Shown in pieces: positions 35,562 through 47,900 of a DNA stretch of 64,000 bases. The translations under genes and the position numbers were made by a program. The DNA lies in contig CM061245.1 of NCBI GenBank assembly GCA_030848705.1, positions 61,096,006 through 61,160,005 on the forward strand, given 5' to 3'. The stretch is from Heracleum sosnowskyi (Eukaryota > Streptophyta > Magnoliopsida > Apiales > Apiaceae). Within the stretch, counting starts at the first letter, position 1; every line of letters begins with the position of its first letter. The notes beneath the pieces were generated by a model. That model saw only the letters and a list, made by a program, of their open reading frames with translations, had not been told where the DNA came from and made no database searches.

Positions 35562-38245
35562 AGAGGTAAACGTAATCGGGCGTCCCCTGGTATCTGCTAC
35601 GATTCAGGCACGGACAGCCCCAAATGAACTTTTCTGCAATTCTATAAACCCATAGGGTGAAACTACGAGAAAATATCCACAAAATGGCCCGCTTCGATTT
35701 TTCTCCATTTTCCTTGTATACCTCCCTTTAGAGGTAAACGTAATCGGGCGTCCCCTGGTATCTGCTACGATTCAGGCACGGACAGCCCCAAATGAACTTT
35801 TCTGCAATTCTATAAACCCATAGGCTAAAACTACGAGAAAATATCCACAAAATGGCCCGCTTCTATTTGTCCCCATTTTCCTAGTATAGCTCCCTTTAGA
35901 GGTAAACGTAATCGGGCGTCCCCTGGCATCTGCTACGATTCAGGCACGGACAGCCCCAAATGAACTTTTCTGCAATTCTATAAACCCATAAGGTGAAACT
36001 ACGAGAAAATATCAACAAAATGGTCGGCTTCAAGTTTTCCCCATTTTCCTAGTATAGCTCCCTTTAGAGGTAAACGTAATCGGGTGTCCCCTGGTATCTG
36101 CTACGATTCAGGCACGGACAGACCCAAATGAACTTTTCTGCAATTCTATAAACCCATAGGGTGAAACTACGAGAAAATATCAACAAAATGGTCGGCTTCA
36201 ATTTTTCCCCATTTTCCTAGTATAGCTCTCTTTAGAGGTAAACGTAATCGGGTGTCCCCTGGTATCTGCTACGATTCAGGCACGGACAGACCCAAATGAA
36301 CTTTTCTGCAATTCTATAAACCCATAGGGTGAAACTACGAGAAAATATCCACAAAATGGCCCGCTTCGATTTTTCCCCATTTTCCTTGTATACCTCCCTT
36401 TAGAGGTAAACGTAATCGGGCGTCCCCTGGTATCTGCTACGATTCAGGCACGGACAGCCCCAAATGAACTTTTCTGCAATTCTATAAACCAATAGTAACT
36501 ACGAGAAAATATCCACAAAATGGCCCGCTTCTATTTGTCCCCATTTTCCTAGTATAGCTCCCTTTAGAGGTAAACGTAATCGGGCGTCCCCCGGTATCTG
36601 CTACGATTCAGGCACGGACAACCCCAAATGAACTTTTCTGCAATTCTATAAACCCATAAGGTGAAACTACGAGAAAATATCCACAAAATGGCCCGCTTCG
36701 ATTTTTCCCCATTTTCCTTGTATAGCTCCCTTTAGAGGTAAACGTAATCGGGCGTCCCCTGGTATCTGCTACGATTCAGGCACAAACAGCCCCAAATGAA
36801 CTTTTCTGCAATTCTATAAACCCATAGGGTGAAACTACGAGAAAATATCAACAAAATGGTCGGCTTCAATTTTTCCCCATTTTCCTAGTATAGCTCCCTT
36901 TAGAGGTAAACGTAATCGGGTGTCCCCTGGTATCTGCTACGATTCAGGCACGGACAGACCCAAATGAACTTTTCTGCAATTCTATAAACCCATAGGGTGA
37001 AACTACGAGAAAATATCCACAAAATGGCCCGCTTCGATTTTTCCCCATTTTCCTTGTATACCTCCCTTTAGAGGTAAACGTAATCGGGCGTCCCCTGGTA
37101 TCTGCTACGATTCAGGCACGGACAGCCCCAAATGAACTTTTCTGCAATTCTATAAACCCATAGGGTAAAACTACGAGAAAATATCCACAAAATGGCCCGC
37201 TTCAATTTGTCCCCATTTTCCTAGTATAGCTCCCTTTAGAGGTAAACGTAATCGGGCGTCCCCCGGTATCTGCTACGATTCAGGCACGGACAGCCCCAAT
37301 TGAACTTTTCTGCAATTCTATAAACCCATAAGGTGAAACTACGAGAAAATATCCACAAAATGGCCCGCTTCGATTTTTCCCCATTTTCCTTGTATAGCTC
37401 CCTTTAGAGGTAAACGTAATCGGGCGTCCCCTGGTATCTGCTACGATTCAGGCACAAACAGCCCCAAATGAACTTTTCTACAATTCTATAAACCCATAGG
37501 GTGAAACTACGAGAAAATATCAACAAAATGGTCGGCTTCAATTTTTCCCCATTTTCCTAGTATAGCTCCCTTTAGAGGTAAACGTAATCGGGTGTCCCCT
37601 GGTATCTGCTACGATTCAGGCACGGACAGACCCAAATGAACTTTTCTGCAATTCTATAAACCCATAGGGTGAAACTACGAGAAAATATCCACAAAATGGC
37701 CCGCTTCGATTTTTCCCCATTTTCCTTGTATACCTCCCTTTAGAGGTAAACGTAATCGGGCGTCCCCTGGTATCTGCTACGATTCAGGCACGGACAGCCC
37801 CAAATGAACTTTTCTGCAATTCTATAAACCCATAGGGTAAAACTACGAGAAAATATCCACAAAATGGCCCGCTTCAATTTGTCCCCATTTTCCTAGTATA
37901 GCTCCCTTTAGAGGTAAACGTAATCGGGCGTCCCCTGGTATCTGCTACGATTCAGGCACGGACAGCCCCAATTGAACTTTTCTGCAATTCTATAAACCCA
38001 TAAGGTAAAACTACGAGAAAATATCCACAAAATGACCCTCTTCGATTTTTCCCCATTTTCCTTGTATAGCTCCCTTTAGAGGTAAACGGAATCGGGCGTC
38101 CCCTGGTATCTGCTACGATTCAGGCACGGACAGCCCCAAATGAACTTTTCTGCAATTCTATAAACCCATAGGGTGAAACTACGAGAAAATATCAACAAAA
38201 TGGCCCGCTTCAATTTTTCCCCATTTTCCTAGTATAGCTCCCTTT
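35562..38245 (+). repeat. 16-monomer HOR, copy 2 (2,684 bp)
   Basis: The same sixteen types follow at an offset of 2,684 bp, with the 164-bp monomer at 36402, cacaaac at 36734 and 37406, and caatttgt, gaccctctt and acggaat at 37742, 37910 and 38078. It shares the cttcaag G (36034) with copy 1 and has a private tctacaattc near 37480. The final monomer has an atcaaca/cttcaat/ctag end in place of the ctgtagag end, marking the exit to the next family. Confidence 0.92.
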
Positions 38246-40596
38246 AGAGGTAAACGTAATCGGGCGTCCCCTGGTATCTGCTACGATTCAGGCACGGACA
38301 GCCCCAAATGAACTTTTCTGCAATTCTATAAACCCATAAGGTGAAACTACGAGAAAATATCCACAAAATGGCCCGCTTCGATTTTTCCCCATTTTCCTTG
38401 TATAGCTGCCTTTAGAGGTAAACGTAATCGGGCGTCCCCTGGTATCTGCTACGATTCAGGCACGGACAGCCCCAAATAAACTTTTCTGCAATTCTATAAA
38501 CCCATAGGGTAAAACTACGAGAAAATATCCACAAAATGGCCCGCTTCAATTTTTCCCCATTTTCCTAGTATAGCTCCCTTTAGAGGTAAACGTAATCGGG
38601 CGTCCCCTGGTATCTGCTACGATTCAAGCACGGACAGCCCCAAATGAACTTTTCTGCAATCCTATAAACCCATAAGGTGAAACTACGAGAAAATATCCAC
38701 AAAATGGCCCGCTTCGATTTTTCCCCATTTTCCTTGTATAGCTCCCTTTGGAGGTAAACGTAATCGGGCGTCCCCTGGTATCTGCTACGATTCAGGCACG
38801 GACAGCCCCAAATGAACTTTTCTGCAATTCTATAAACCCATAGGGTAAAACTACGAGAAAATATCCATAAAATGGCCCCCTTCAATTTTTCCCCATTTTC
38901 CTTGGATAGCTCCCTTTAGAGGTAAACGTAATCGGGCGTCCCTGGAATCTGCTACGATTCAGGCACGGACAGCCCCAAATGAACTTTTCTGCAATTCTAT
39001 GAACCCATAGGGTGAAACTACGAGAAAATATCCACAAAATGGGCGTCTTCAATTTTTCCCCATTTTCCTAGTATAGCTCCCTTTAGAGGTAAACGTAATC
39101 GGGTGTCCCCTGGTATCTGCTACGATTCAGGCACGGACAGCCCCAAATGAACTTTTCTGCAATTATGTAAACCCATAGGGTAAAACTACGAGAAAATATC
39201 CACAAAATGGCCCGCTTCAATTTTTCCCCATTTTCCTAGTATAGCTCCCTTTAGAAGTAAACGTAATCGGGCGTCCCCTGGTATCTGCTACGATTCAGGC
39301 ACGGACAGCCCCAAATGAACTTTTCTGCAATTCTATAAAACCCATAAGGTGAAACTACGAGAAAATATCCACAAAATGGCCCGCTTCGATTTTTCCCCAT
39401 TTTCCTTGTATAGCTCCCTTTAGAGGTAAACGTAATCGGGCGTCCCCTGGTATCTGCTACGATTCAGGCAGGGACAGCCCCAAATGAACTTTTCTGCAAT
39501 TCTATAAACCCATAGGGTAAAACTACGAGAAAATATCCACAAAATGGTCTTCTTCAATTTTTCCCCATTTTCCTTGGATAGCTCCCTTTAGAGGTAAACG
39601 TAATCGGGCGTCCCTGGTATCTGCTACGATTCAGGCACGGACAGCCCCAAATGAACTTTTCTGCAATTCTATAAACCCATAGGGTGAAACTACGAGAAAA
39701 TATCCACAAAATGGGCGACTTCAATTTTTCCCCATTTTCCTTGTATAGCTCCCTTTAGAGGTAAACGTAATCGGGCATCCCCTGGTATCTGCTACGATTC
39801 AGGCACGGACAGCCCCAAATGAACTTTTCTGCAATTCTATAAACCCATAGGGTGAAACTACGAGAAAATATCCACAAAATGGCCCGCTTCGATTTTTCCC
39901 CATTTTCCTTGTATACCTCCCTTTTAGAGGTAAACGTAATCGGGCGTCCCCTGGTATCTGCTACGATTCAAGCACGGACAGCCCCAAATGAACTTTTCTG
40001 CAATCCTATAAACCCATAAGGTGAAACTACGAGAAAATATCCACAAAATGGCCCGCTTCGATTTTTCCCTATTTTCCTTGTATAGCTCCCTTTAGAGGTA
40101 AACGTAATCGGGCGTCCCCTGGTATCTGCTACGATTCAGGCACGGACAGCCCCAAATGAACTTTTCTGCAATTCTATAAACCCATAGGGTAAAACTACGA
40201 GAAAATATCCACAAAATGGTCCCCTTCAATTTTCCCCCATTTTCCTTGGATAGCTCCCTTTTGAGGTAAACGTAATCGGGCGTCCCTGGAATCTGCTACG
40301 ATTCAGGCACGGACAGCCCCAAATGAACTTTTCTGCAATTCTATAAACCCATAGGGTGAAACTACGAGAAAATATCCACAAAATGGGCGGCTTCAATTTT
40401 TCCCCATTTTCCTAGTATAGCTCCCTTTAGAGGTAAACGTAATCGAGTGTCCCCTGGTATCTGCTACGATTCAGGCACGGACAGCCCCAAATGAACTTTT
40501 CTGCAATTCTATAAACCCATAGGGTGAAACTACGAGAAAATATCAACAAAATGGCCCGCTTCAATTTTTCCCCATTTTCCTAGTATAGCTCCCTTT
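38246..40596 (+). repeat. 14-monomer HOR, copy 1 (2,351 bp)
   Basis: Fourteen monomers are repeated from 40597 at an offset of 2,351 bp. They include the full 8-monomer cassette at 38582-39925: caagcac with aatccta, then ccccttc with ttggata, gtccctggaatc, cgggtg, agaagtaaac, ggcaggg with tcttcttc, gggcgac and catcccc. Two monomers are 169 bp, at 39253 (ctataaaaccc) and 39757 (cttttag). The first monomer of the cassette ends 'ctttgg' in place of 'ctttag'. Private changes 'tatgaaccc' (38918) and 'aattatgt' (39085) are carried into copy 2. Confidence 0.9.
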
Positions 40597-43500
40597 AGAG
40601 GTAAACGTAATCGGGCGTCCCCTGGTATCTGCTACGATTCAGGCAGGGACAGCCCCAAATGAACTTTTCTGCAATTCTATAAACCCATAAGGTGAAACTA
40701 CGAGAAAATATCCACAAAATGGCCCGCTTCGATTTTTCCCCATTTTCCTTGTATAGCTGCCTTTAGAGGTAAACGTAATCGGGCGTCCCCTGGTATCTGC
40801 TACGATTCAGGCACGGACAGCCCCAAATAAACTTTTCTGCAATTCTATAAACCCATAGGGTAAAACTACGAGAAAATATCCACAAAATGGCCCGCTTCAA
40901 TTTTTCCCCATTTTCCTAGTATAGCTCCCTTTAGAGGTAAACGTAATCGGGCGTCCCCTGGTATCTGCTACGATTCAAGCACGGACAGCCCCAAATGAAC
41001 TTTTCTGCAATCCTATAAACCCATAAGGTGAAACTACGAGAAAATATCCACAAAATGGCCCGCTTCGATTTTTCCCCATTTTCCTTGTATAGCTCCCTTT
41101 GGAGGTAAACGTAATCGGGCGTCCCCTGGTATCTGCTACGATTCAGGCACGGACAGCCCCAAATGAACTTTTCTGCAATTCTATAAACCCATAGGGTAAA
41201 ACTACGAGAAAATATCCATAAAATGGCCCCCTTCAATTTTTCCCCATTTTCCTTGGATAGCTCCCTTTAGAGGTAAACGTAATCGGGCGTCCCTGGAATC
41301 TGCTACGATTCAGGCACGGACAGCCCCAAATGAACTTTTCTGCAATTCTATGAACCCATAGGGTGAAACTACGAGAAAATATCCACAAAATGGGCGTCTT
41401 CAATTTTTCCCCATTTTCCTAGTATAGCTCCCTTTAGAGGTAAACGTAATCGGGTGTCCCCTGGTATCTGCTACTATTCAGGCACGGACAGCCCCAAATG
41501 AACTTTTCTGCAATTATGTAAACCCATAGGGTAAAACTACGAGAAAATATCCACAAAATGGCCCGCTTCAATTTTTCCCCATTTTCCTAGTATAGCTCCC
41601 TTTAGAAGTAAACGTAATCGGGCGTCCCCTGGTATCTGCTACGATTCAGGCACGGACAGCCCCAAATGAACTTTTCTGCAATTCTATAAACCCATAAGGT
41701 GAAACTACGAGAAAATATCCACAAAATGGCCCGCTTCGATTTTTCCCCATTTTCCTTGTATAGCTCCCTTTAGAGGTAAACGTAATCGGGCGTCCCCTGG
41801 TATCTGCTACGATTCAGGCAGGGACAGCCCCAAATGAACTTTTCTGCAATTCTATAAACCCATAGGGTAAAACTACGAGAAAATATCCACAAAATGGTCT
41901 TCTTCAATTTTTCCCCATTTTCCTTGGATAGCTCCCTTTAGAGGTAAACGTAATCGGGCGTCCCTGGTATCTGCTACGATTCAGGCACGGACAGACCCAA
42001 ATGAACTTTTCTGCAATTCTATAAACCCATAGGGTGAAACTACGAGAAAATATCCACAAAATGGGCGACTTCAATTTTTCCCCATTTTCCTTGTATAGCT
42101 CCCTTTAGAGGTAAACGTAATCGGGCATCCCCTGGTATCTGCTACGATTCAGGCACGGACAGCCCCAAATGAACTTTTCTGCAATTCTATAAACCCATAG
42201 GGTGAAACTACGAGAAAATATCCACAAAATGGCCCGCTTCGATTTTTCCCCATTTTCCTTGTATACCTCCCTTTAGAGGTAAACGTAATCGGGCGTCCCC
42301 TGGTATCTGCTACGATTCAAGCACGGACAGCCCCAAATGAACTTTTCTGCAATTCTATAAACCCATAAGGTGAAACTACGAGAAAATATCCACAAAATGG
42401 CCCGCTTCGATTTTTCCCCATTTTCCTTGTATAGCTCCCTTTAGAGGTAAACGTAATCGGGCGTCCCCTGGTATCTGCTACGATTCAGGCAGGGACAGCC
42501 CCAAATGAACTTTTCTGCAATTCTATAAACCCATAGGGTAAAACTACGAGAAAATATCCACAAAATGGTCTTCTTCAATTTTTCCCCATTTTCCTTGGAT
42601 AGCTCCCTTTAGAGGTAAACGTAATCGGGCGTCCCTGGTATCTGCTACGATTCAGGCACGGACAGACCCAAATGAACTTTTCTGCAATTCTATAAACCCA
42701 TAGGGTGAAACTACGAGAAAATATCCACAAAATGGGCGACTTCAATTTTTCCCCATTTTCCTTGTATAGCTCCCTTTAGAGGTAAACGTAATCGGGCATC
42801 CCCTGGTATCTGCTACGATTCAGGCACGGACAGCCCCAAATGAACTTTTCTGCAATTCTATAAACCCATAGGGTGAAACTACGAGAAAATATCCACAAAA
42901 TGGCCCGCTTCGATTTTTCCCCATTTTCCTTGTATACCTCCCTTTAGAGGTAAACGTAATCGGGCGTCCCCTGGTATCTGCTACGATTCAAGCACGGACA
43001 GCCCCAAATGAACTTTTCTGCAATCCTATAAACCCATAAGGTGAAACTACGAGAAAATATCCACAAAATGGCCCGCTTCGATTTTTCCCTATTTTCCTTG
43101 TATAGCTCCCTTTAGAGGTAAACGTAATCGGGCGTCCCCTGGTATCTGCTACGATTCAGGCACGGACAGCCCCAAATGAACTTTTCTGCAATTCTATAAA
43201 CCCATAGGGTAAAACTACGAGAAAATATCCAAAAAATGGTCCCCTTCAATTTTCCCCCATTTTCCTTGGATAGCTCCCTTTTGAGGTAAACGTAATCGGG
43301 CGTCCCTGGAATCTGCTACGATTCAGGCACGGACAGCCCCAAATGAACTTTTCTGCAATTCTATAAACCCATAGGGTGAAACTACGAGAAAATATCCACA
43401 AAATGGGCGGCTTCAATTTTTCCCCATTTTCCTAGTATAGCTCCCTTTAGAGGTAAACGTAATCGAGTGTCCCCTGGTATCTGCTACGATTCAGGCACGG

Positions 43501-43616
43501 ACAGCCCCAAATGAACTTTTCTGCAATTCTATAAACCCATAGGGTAAAACTACGAGAAAATATCCACAAAATGGCCCGCTTCAATTTTTCCCCATTTTCC
43601 TAGTATAGCTCCCTTT
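40597..43616 (+). repeat. 14-monomer HOR, copy 2, expanded to 18 monomers (3,020 bp)
   Basis: This repeats 38246-40596 with the same private changes (ctttggagg at 41099, tatgaaccc, aattatgt, tttcccccat), but four extra monomers lie in the middle. 42275-42945 is a 671-bp tandem copy of the region around 41604-42274, so ggcaggg/tcttcttc and gggcgac monomers occur twice, at 41772/41940 and 42443/42611. The offset of the tttcccccat marker is therefore 3,020 bp (40231 to 43251). Copy 1's two 169-bp monomers are 168 bp here. Confidence 0.9.
42275..42442 (+). repeat. Hybrid monomer at the seam of a four-monomer duplication
   Basis: The 5' part has 'attcaagcac', the type that should follow the catcccc monomer (compare 39926 and 42946). 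From 'caattctata' onward it has the sequence of the agaagtaaac type at 41604 (aaggtgaaa, cttcgat, ttgtatagc) rather than 'caatcctata' with 'ttcccta'. The switch falls between monomer bases 45 and about 81. This is what an unequal, in-register crossover between two monomer types would leave. Confidence 0.8.
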
Positions 43617-44960
43617 AGAAGTAAACGTAATCGGAAGTCCCCTGGTATCTGCTACGATTCAGGCACGGACAGCCCCAAATGAACTTTTCTGCAATTCTAT
43701 AAACCCATAAGGTGAAACTACGAGAAAATATCCACAAAATGGCCCGCTTCGATTTTTCCCCATTTTCCTAGTATAGCTCCCTTTAGAGGTAAACGTAATC
43801 GGGCGTCCCCTGGTATCTGCTACGATTCAGGCACGGACAGCCCCAAATGAACTTTTCTGCAATTCTATAAACCCATAGGGTGAAATTACGAGAAAATATC
43901 CACAAAATGGGCGGCTTCAATTTTTCCCCATTTTCCTAGTATAGCTCCCTTTAGAGGTAAACGTAATCGGGTGTCCCCTGGTATCTGCTACGATTCAGGC
44001 ACGGACAGCCCCAAATGAACTTTTCTGCAATTCTATAAACCCATAAGGTAAAACTACGAGAAAATATCCACAAAATGGCCCGCTTCGATTTTTCCCCATT
44101 TTCCTTGTATAGCTCCCTTTAGAGGTAAACGTAATCGGGCATCCCCTGGTATCTGCTACGATTCAGGCACGGACAACCCGAAATGAACTTTTCTGCAATT
44201 GTATAAACCCAAAGGGTGAAACTACGAGAAAATATCCACAAAATGGCCCGCTTCGATTTTTCCCCATTTTCCTTGTATAGCTCACTTTAGAGGTAAACAT
44301 AATCGGGCGTCCCCTGGTATCTGCTACGATTCAGGCACGGACAGCCCCAAATAAACTTTTCTGCAATTCTATAAACCCATAGGGTAAAACTACGAGAAAA
44401 TATCCACAAAATGGCCCGCTTCAATTTTTCCCCATTTTCCTAGTATAGCTCCCTGTAGAGGTAAACGTAATCGGGCGTCCCCTGGTATCTGCTACGATTC
44501 AGGCACGGACAGCCCCAAATGAACTTTTCTGCAATTCTATAAACCCATAGGGTGAAACTACGAGAAAATATCCACAAAATGGCCCGCTTCGATTTTTCCC
44601 CATTTTCCTTGTATACCTCCCTTTAGAGGTAAACGTAATCGGGCGTCCCCTGGTATCTGCTACGATTCAGGCGTGGACAGCCCCAAATGAACTTTTCTGC
44701 AATTCTATAAACCCATAGGCTAAAACTACGAGAAAATATCCACAAAATGGCCCGCTTCTATTTGTCCCCATTTTCCTAGTATAGCTCCCTTTAGAGGTAA
44801 ACGTAATCGGGCGTCCCCTGGCATCTGCTACGATTCAGGCACGGACAGCCCCAAATGAACTTTTCTGCAATTCTATAAACCCATAGGGTGAAACTACGAG
44901 AAAATATCAACAAAATGGCCCCCTTCAATTTTTCCCCATTTTCCTTGGATAGCTCCCTTT
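43617..44960 (+). repeat. Island related to the 17-monomer zone
   Basis: Eight monomers. 43785 (aaattacg with gggcggc), 44121 (acccgaaatg, cccaaagg, gctcac), 44289 (acataat, aataaac, ctgtagag), 44457, 44625 (ggctaaaac) and 44793 (ggcatct) follow the order of 19628-20635, with one additional monomer at 43953. 44457 has tttcccc in place of tttctcc and 44625 has the private 'ggcgtgg'. 44793 begins as the ggcatct type but ends ccccttcaat/ttggata, so it is a hybrid where the sequence returns to the 8-monomer family. The 164-bp monomer is absent. Confidence 0.82.
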
Positions 44961-47900
44961 AGAGGTAAACGTAATCGGGCGTCCCTGGAATCTGCTACGA
45001 TTCAGGCACGGACAGCCCCAAATGAACTTTTCTGCAATTCTATAAACCCATAGGGTGAAACTACGAGAAAATATCCACAAAATGGGCGGCTTCAATTTTT
45101 CCCCATTTTCCTAGTATAGCTCCCTTTAGAGGTAAACGTAATCGGGTGTCCCCTGGTATCTGCTACGATTCAGGCACGGACAACCCCAAATGAACTTTTC
45201 TGCTATTCTATAAACCCATAGGGTAAAACTACGAGAAAATATCCACAAAATGGCCCGCTTCAATTTTTCCCCATTTTCCTAGTATAGCTCCCTTTAGAAG
45301 TAAACGTAATCGGGCGTCCCCTGGTATCTGCTACGATTCAAGCACGGACAGCCCCAAATGAACTTTTCTACAATTCTATAAACCCATAAGGTGAAACTAC
45401 GAGAAAATATCCACAAAATGGCCCGCTTCGATTTTTCCCCATTTTCCTTGTATAGCTGCCTTTAGAGGTAAACGTAATCGGGCGTCCCCTGGTATCTGCT
45501 ACGATTCAGGCACGGACAGCCCCAAATAAACTTTTCTGCAATTCTATAAACCCATAGGGTAAAACTACGAGAAAATATCCACAAAATGGCCCGCTTCAAT
45601 TTTTCCCCATTTTCCTAGTATAGCTCCCTTTAGAGGTAAACGTAATCGGGCGTCCCCTGGTATCTGCTACGATTCAAGCACGGACAGCCCCAAATGAACT
45701 TTTCTGCAATCCTATAAACCCATAAGGTGAAACTACGAGAAAATATCCACAAAATGGCCCGCTTCGATTTTTCCCCATTATCCTTGTATAGCTCCCTTTA
45801 GAGGTAAACGTAATCGGGCGTCCCCTGGTATCTGCTACGATTCAGGCACGGACAGCCCCAAATGAACTTTTCTGCAATTCTATAAACCCATAGGGTAAAA
45901 CTACGAGAAAATATCCACAAAATGGCCCCCTTCAATTTTTCCCCATTTTCCTTGGATAGCTCCCTTTAGAGGTAAACGTAATCGGGCGTCCCTGGAATCT
46001 GCTACGATTCAGGCACGGACAGCCCCAAATGAACTTTTCTGCAATTCTATAAACCCATAGGGTGAAACTACGAGAAAATATCCACAAAATGGGCGGCTTC
46101 AATTTTTCCCCATTTTCCTAGTATAGCTCCCTTTAGAGGTAAACGTAATCGGGCGTCCCCTGGTATCTGCTACGATTCAGGCAGGGACAGCCCCAAATGA
46201 ACTTTTCTGCAATTCTATAAACCCATAGGGTAAAACTACGAGAAAATATCCACAAAATGGCCTTCTTCAATTTTTCCCCATTTTCCTTGGATAGCTCCCT
46301 TTAGAGGTAAACGTAATCGGGCGTCCCTGGTATCTGCTACGATTCAGGCACGGACAGCCCCAAATGAACTTTTCTGCAATTCTATAAACCCATAGGGTGA
46401 AACTACGAGAAAATATCCACAAAATGGGCGACTTCAATTTTTCCCCATTTTCCTTGTATAGCTCCCTTTAGAGGTAAACGTAATCGGGCATCCCCTGGTA
46501 TCTGCTACGATTCAGGCACGGACAGCCCCAAATGAACTTTTCTGCAATTCTATAAATCCATAGGGTGAAACTACGAGAAAATATCCACAAAATGGCCCGC
46601 TTCGATTTTTCCCCATTTTCCTAGTATAGCTCCCTTTAGAGGTAAACGTAATCTGGCGTCCCCTGGTATCTGCTACGATTCAGGCACGGACAGCCCCAAA
46701 TGAACTTTTCTGCAATTCTATAAACCCATAGGGTGAAATTACGAGAAAATATCCACAAAATGGGCGGCTTCAATTTTTCCCCATTTTCCTAGTATAGCTC
46801 CCTTTAGAGGTAAACGTAATCGGGTGTCCCCTGGTATCTGCTACGATTCAGGCACGGACAGCCCCAAATGAACTTTTCTGCAATTCTATAAACCCATAAG
46901 GTGAAACTACGAGAAAATATCCACAAAATGGCCCGCTTCAATTTTTCCCCATTTTCCTTGTATAGCTGCCTTTAGAGGTAAACGTAATCGGGCGTCCCCT
47001 GGTATCTGCTACGATTCAGGCACGGACAGCCCCAAATAAACTTTTCTGCAATTCTATAAACCCATAGGGTAAAACTACGAGAAAATATCCACAAAATGGC
47101 CCGCTTCAATTTTTCCCCATTTTCCTAGTATAGCTCCCTTTAGAGGTAAACGTAATCGGGCGTCCCCTGGTATCTGCTACGATTCAAGCACGGACAGCCC
47201 CAAATGAACTTTTCTGCAATCCTATAAACCCATAAGGTGAAACTACGAGAAAATATCCACAAAATGGCCCGCTTCGATTTTTCCCCATTATCCTTGTATA
47301 GCTCCCTTTAGAGGTAAACGTAATCGGGCGTCCCCTGGTATCTGCTACGATTCAGGCACGGACAGCCCCAAATGAACTTTTCTGCAATTCTATAAACCCA
47401 TAGGGTAAAACTACGAGAAAATATCCACAAAATGGCCCCCTTCAATTTTTCCCCATTTTCCTTGGATAGCTCCCTTTAGAGGTAAACGTAATCGGGCGTC
47501 CCTGGAATCTGCTACGATTCAGGCACGGACAGCCCCAAATGAACTTTTCTGCAATTCTATAAACCCATAGGTTGAAACTACGAGAAAATATCCACAAAAT
47601 GGGCGGCTTCAATTTTTCCCCATTTTCCTAGTATAGCTCCCTTTAGAGGTAAACGTAATCGGGTGTCCCCTGGTATCTGCTACGATTCAGGCACGGACAA
47701 CCCCAAATGAACTTTTCTGCAATTCTATAAACCCATAGGGTAAAACTACGAGAAAATATCCACAAAATGGCCCGCTTCAATTTTTCCCCATTTTCCTAGT
47801 ATAGCTCCCTTTAGAAGTAAACGTAATCGGGCGTCCCCTGGTATCTGCTACGATTCAAGCACGGACAGCCCCAAATGAACTTTTCTACAATTCTATAAAC

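Noticed and set aside
38580..38885. Minus-strand open reading frame of 101 codons, with a copy at 40931-41236
   Set aside because: The standard minus-strand frame stops once per monomer at a TAA within 'ctctaa'. Here the private change ctttggagg (38748, 41099) turns that TAA into CAA, so the frame runs on through a second monomer. The protein is an internal repeat of the satellite translation, and the second copy is part of the duplicated 14-monomer unit. It is not a gene.
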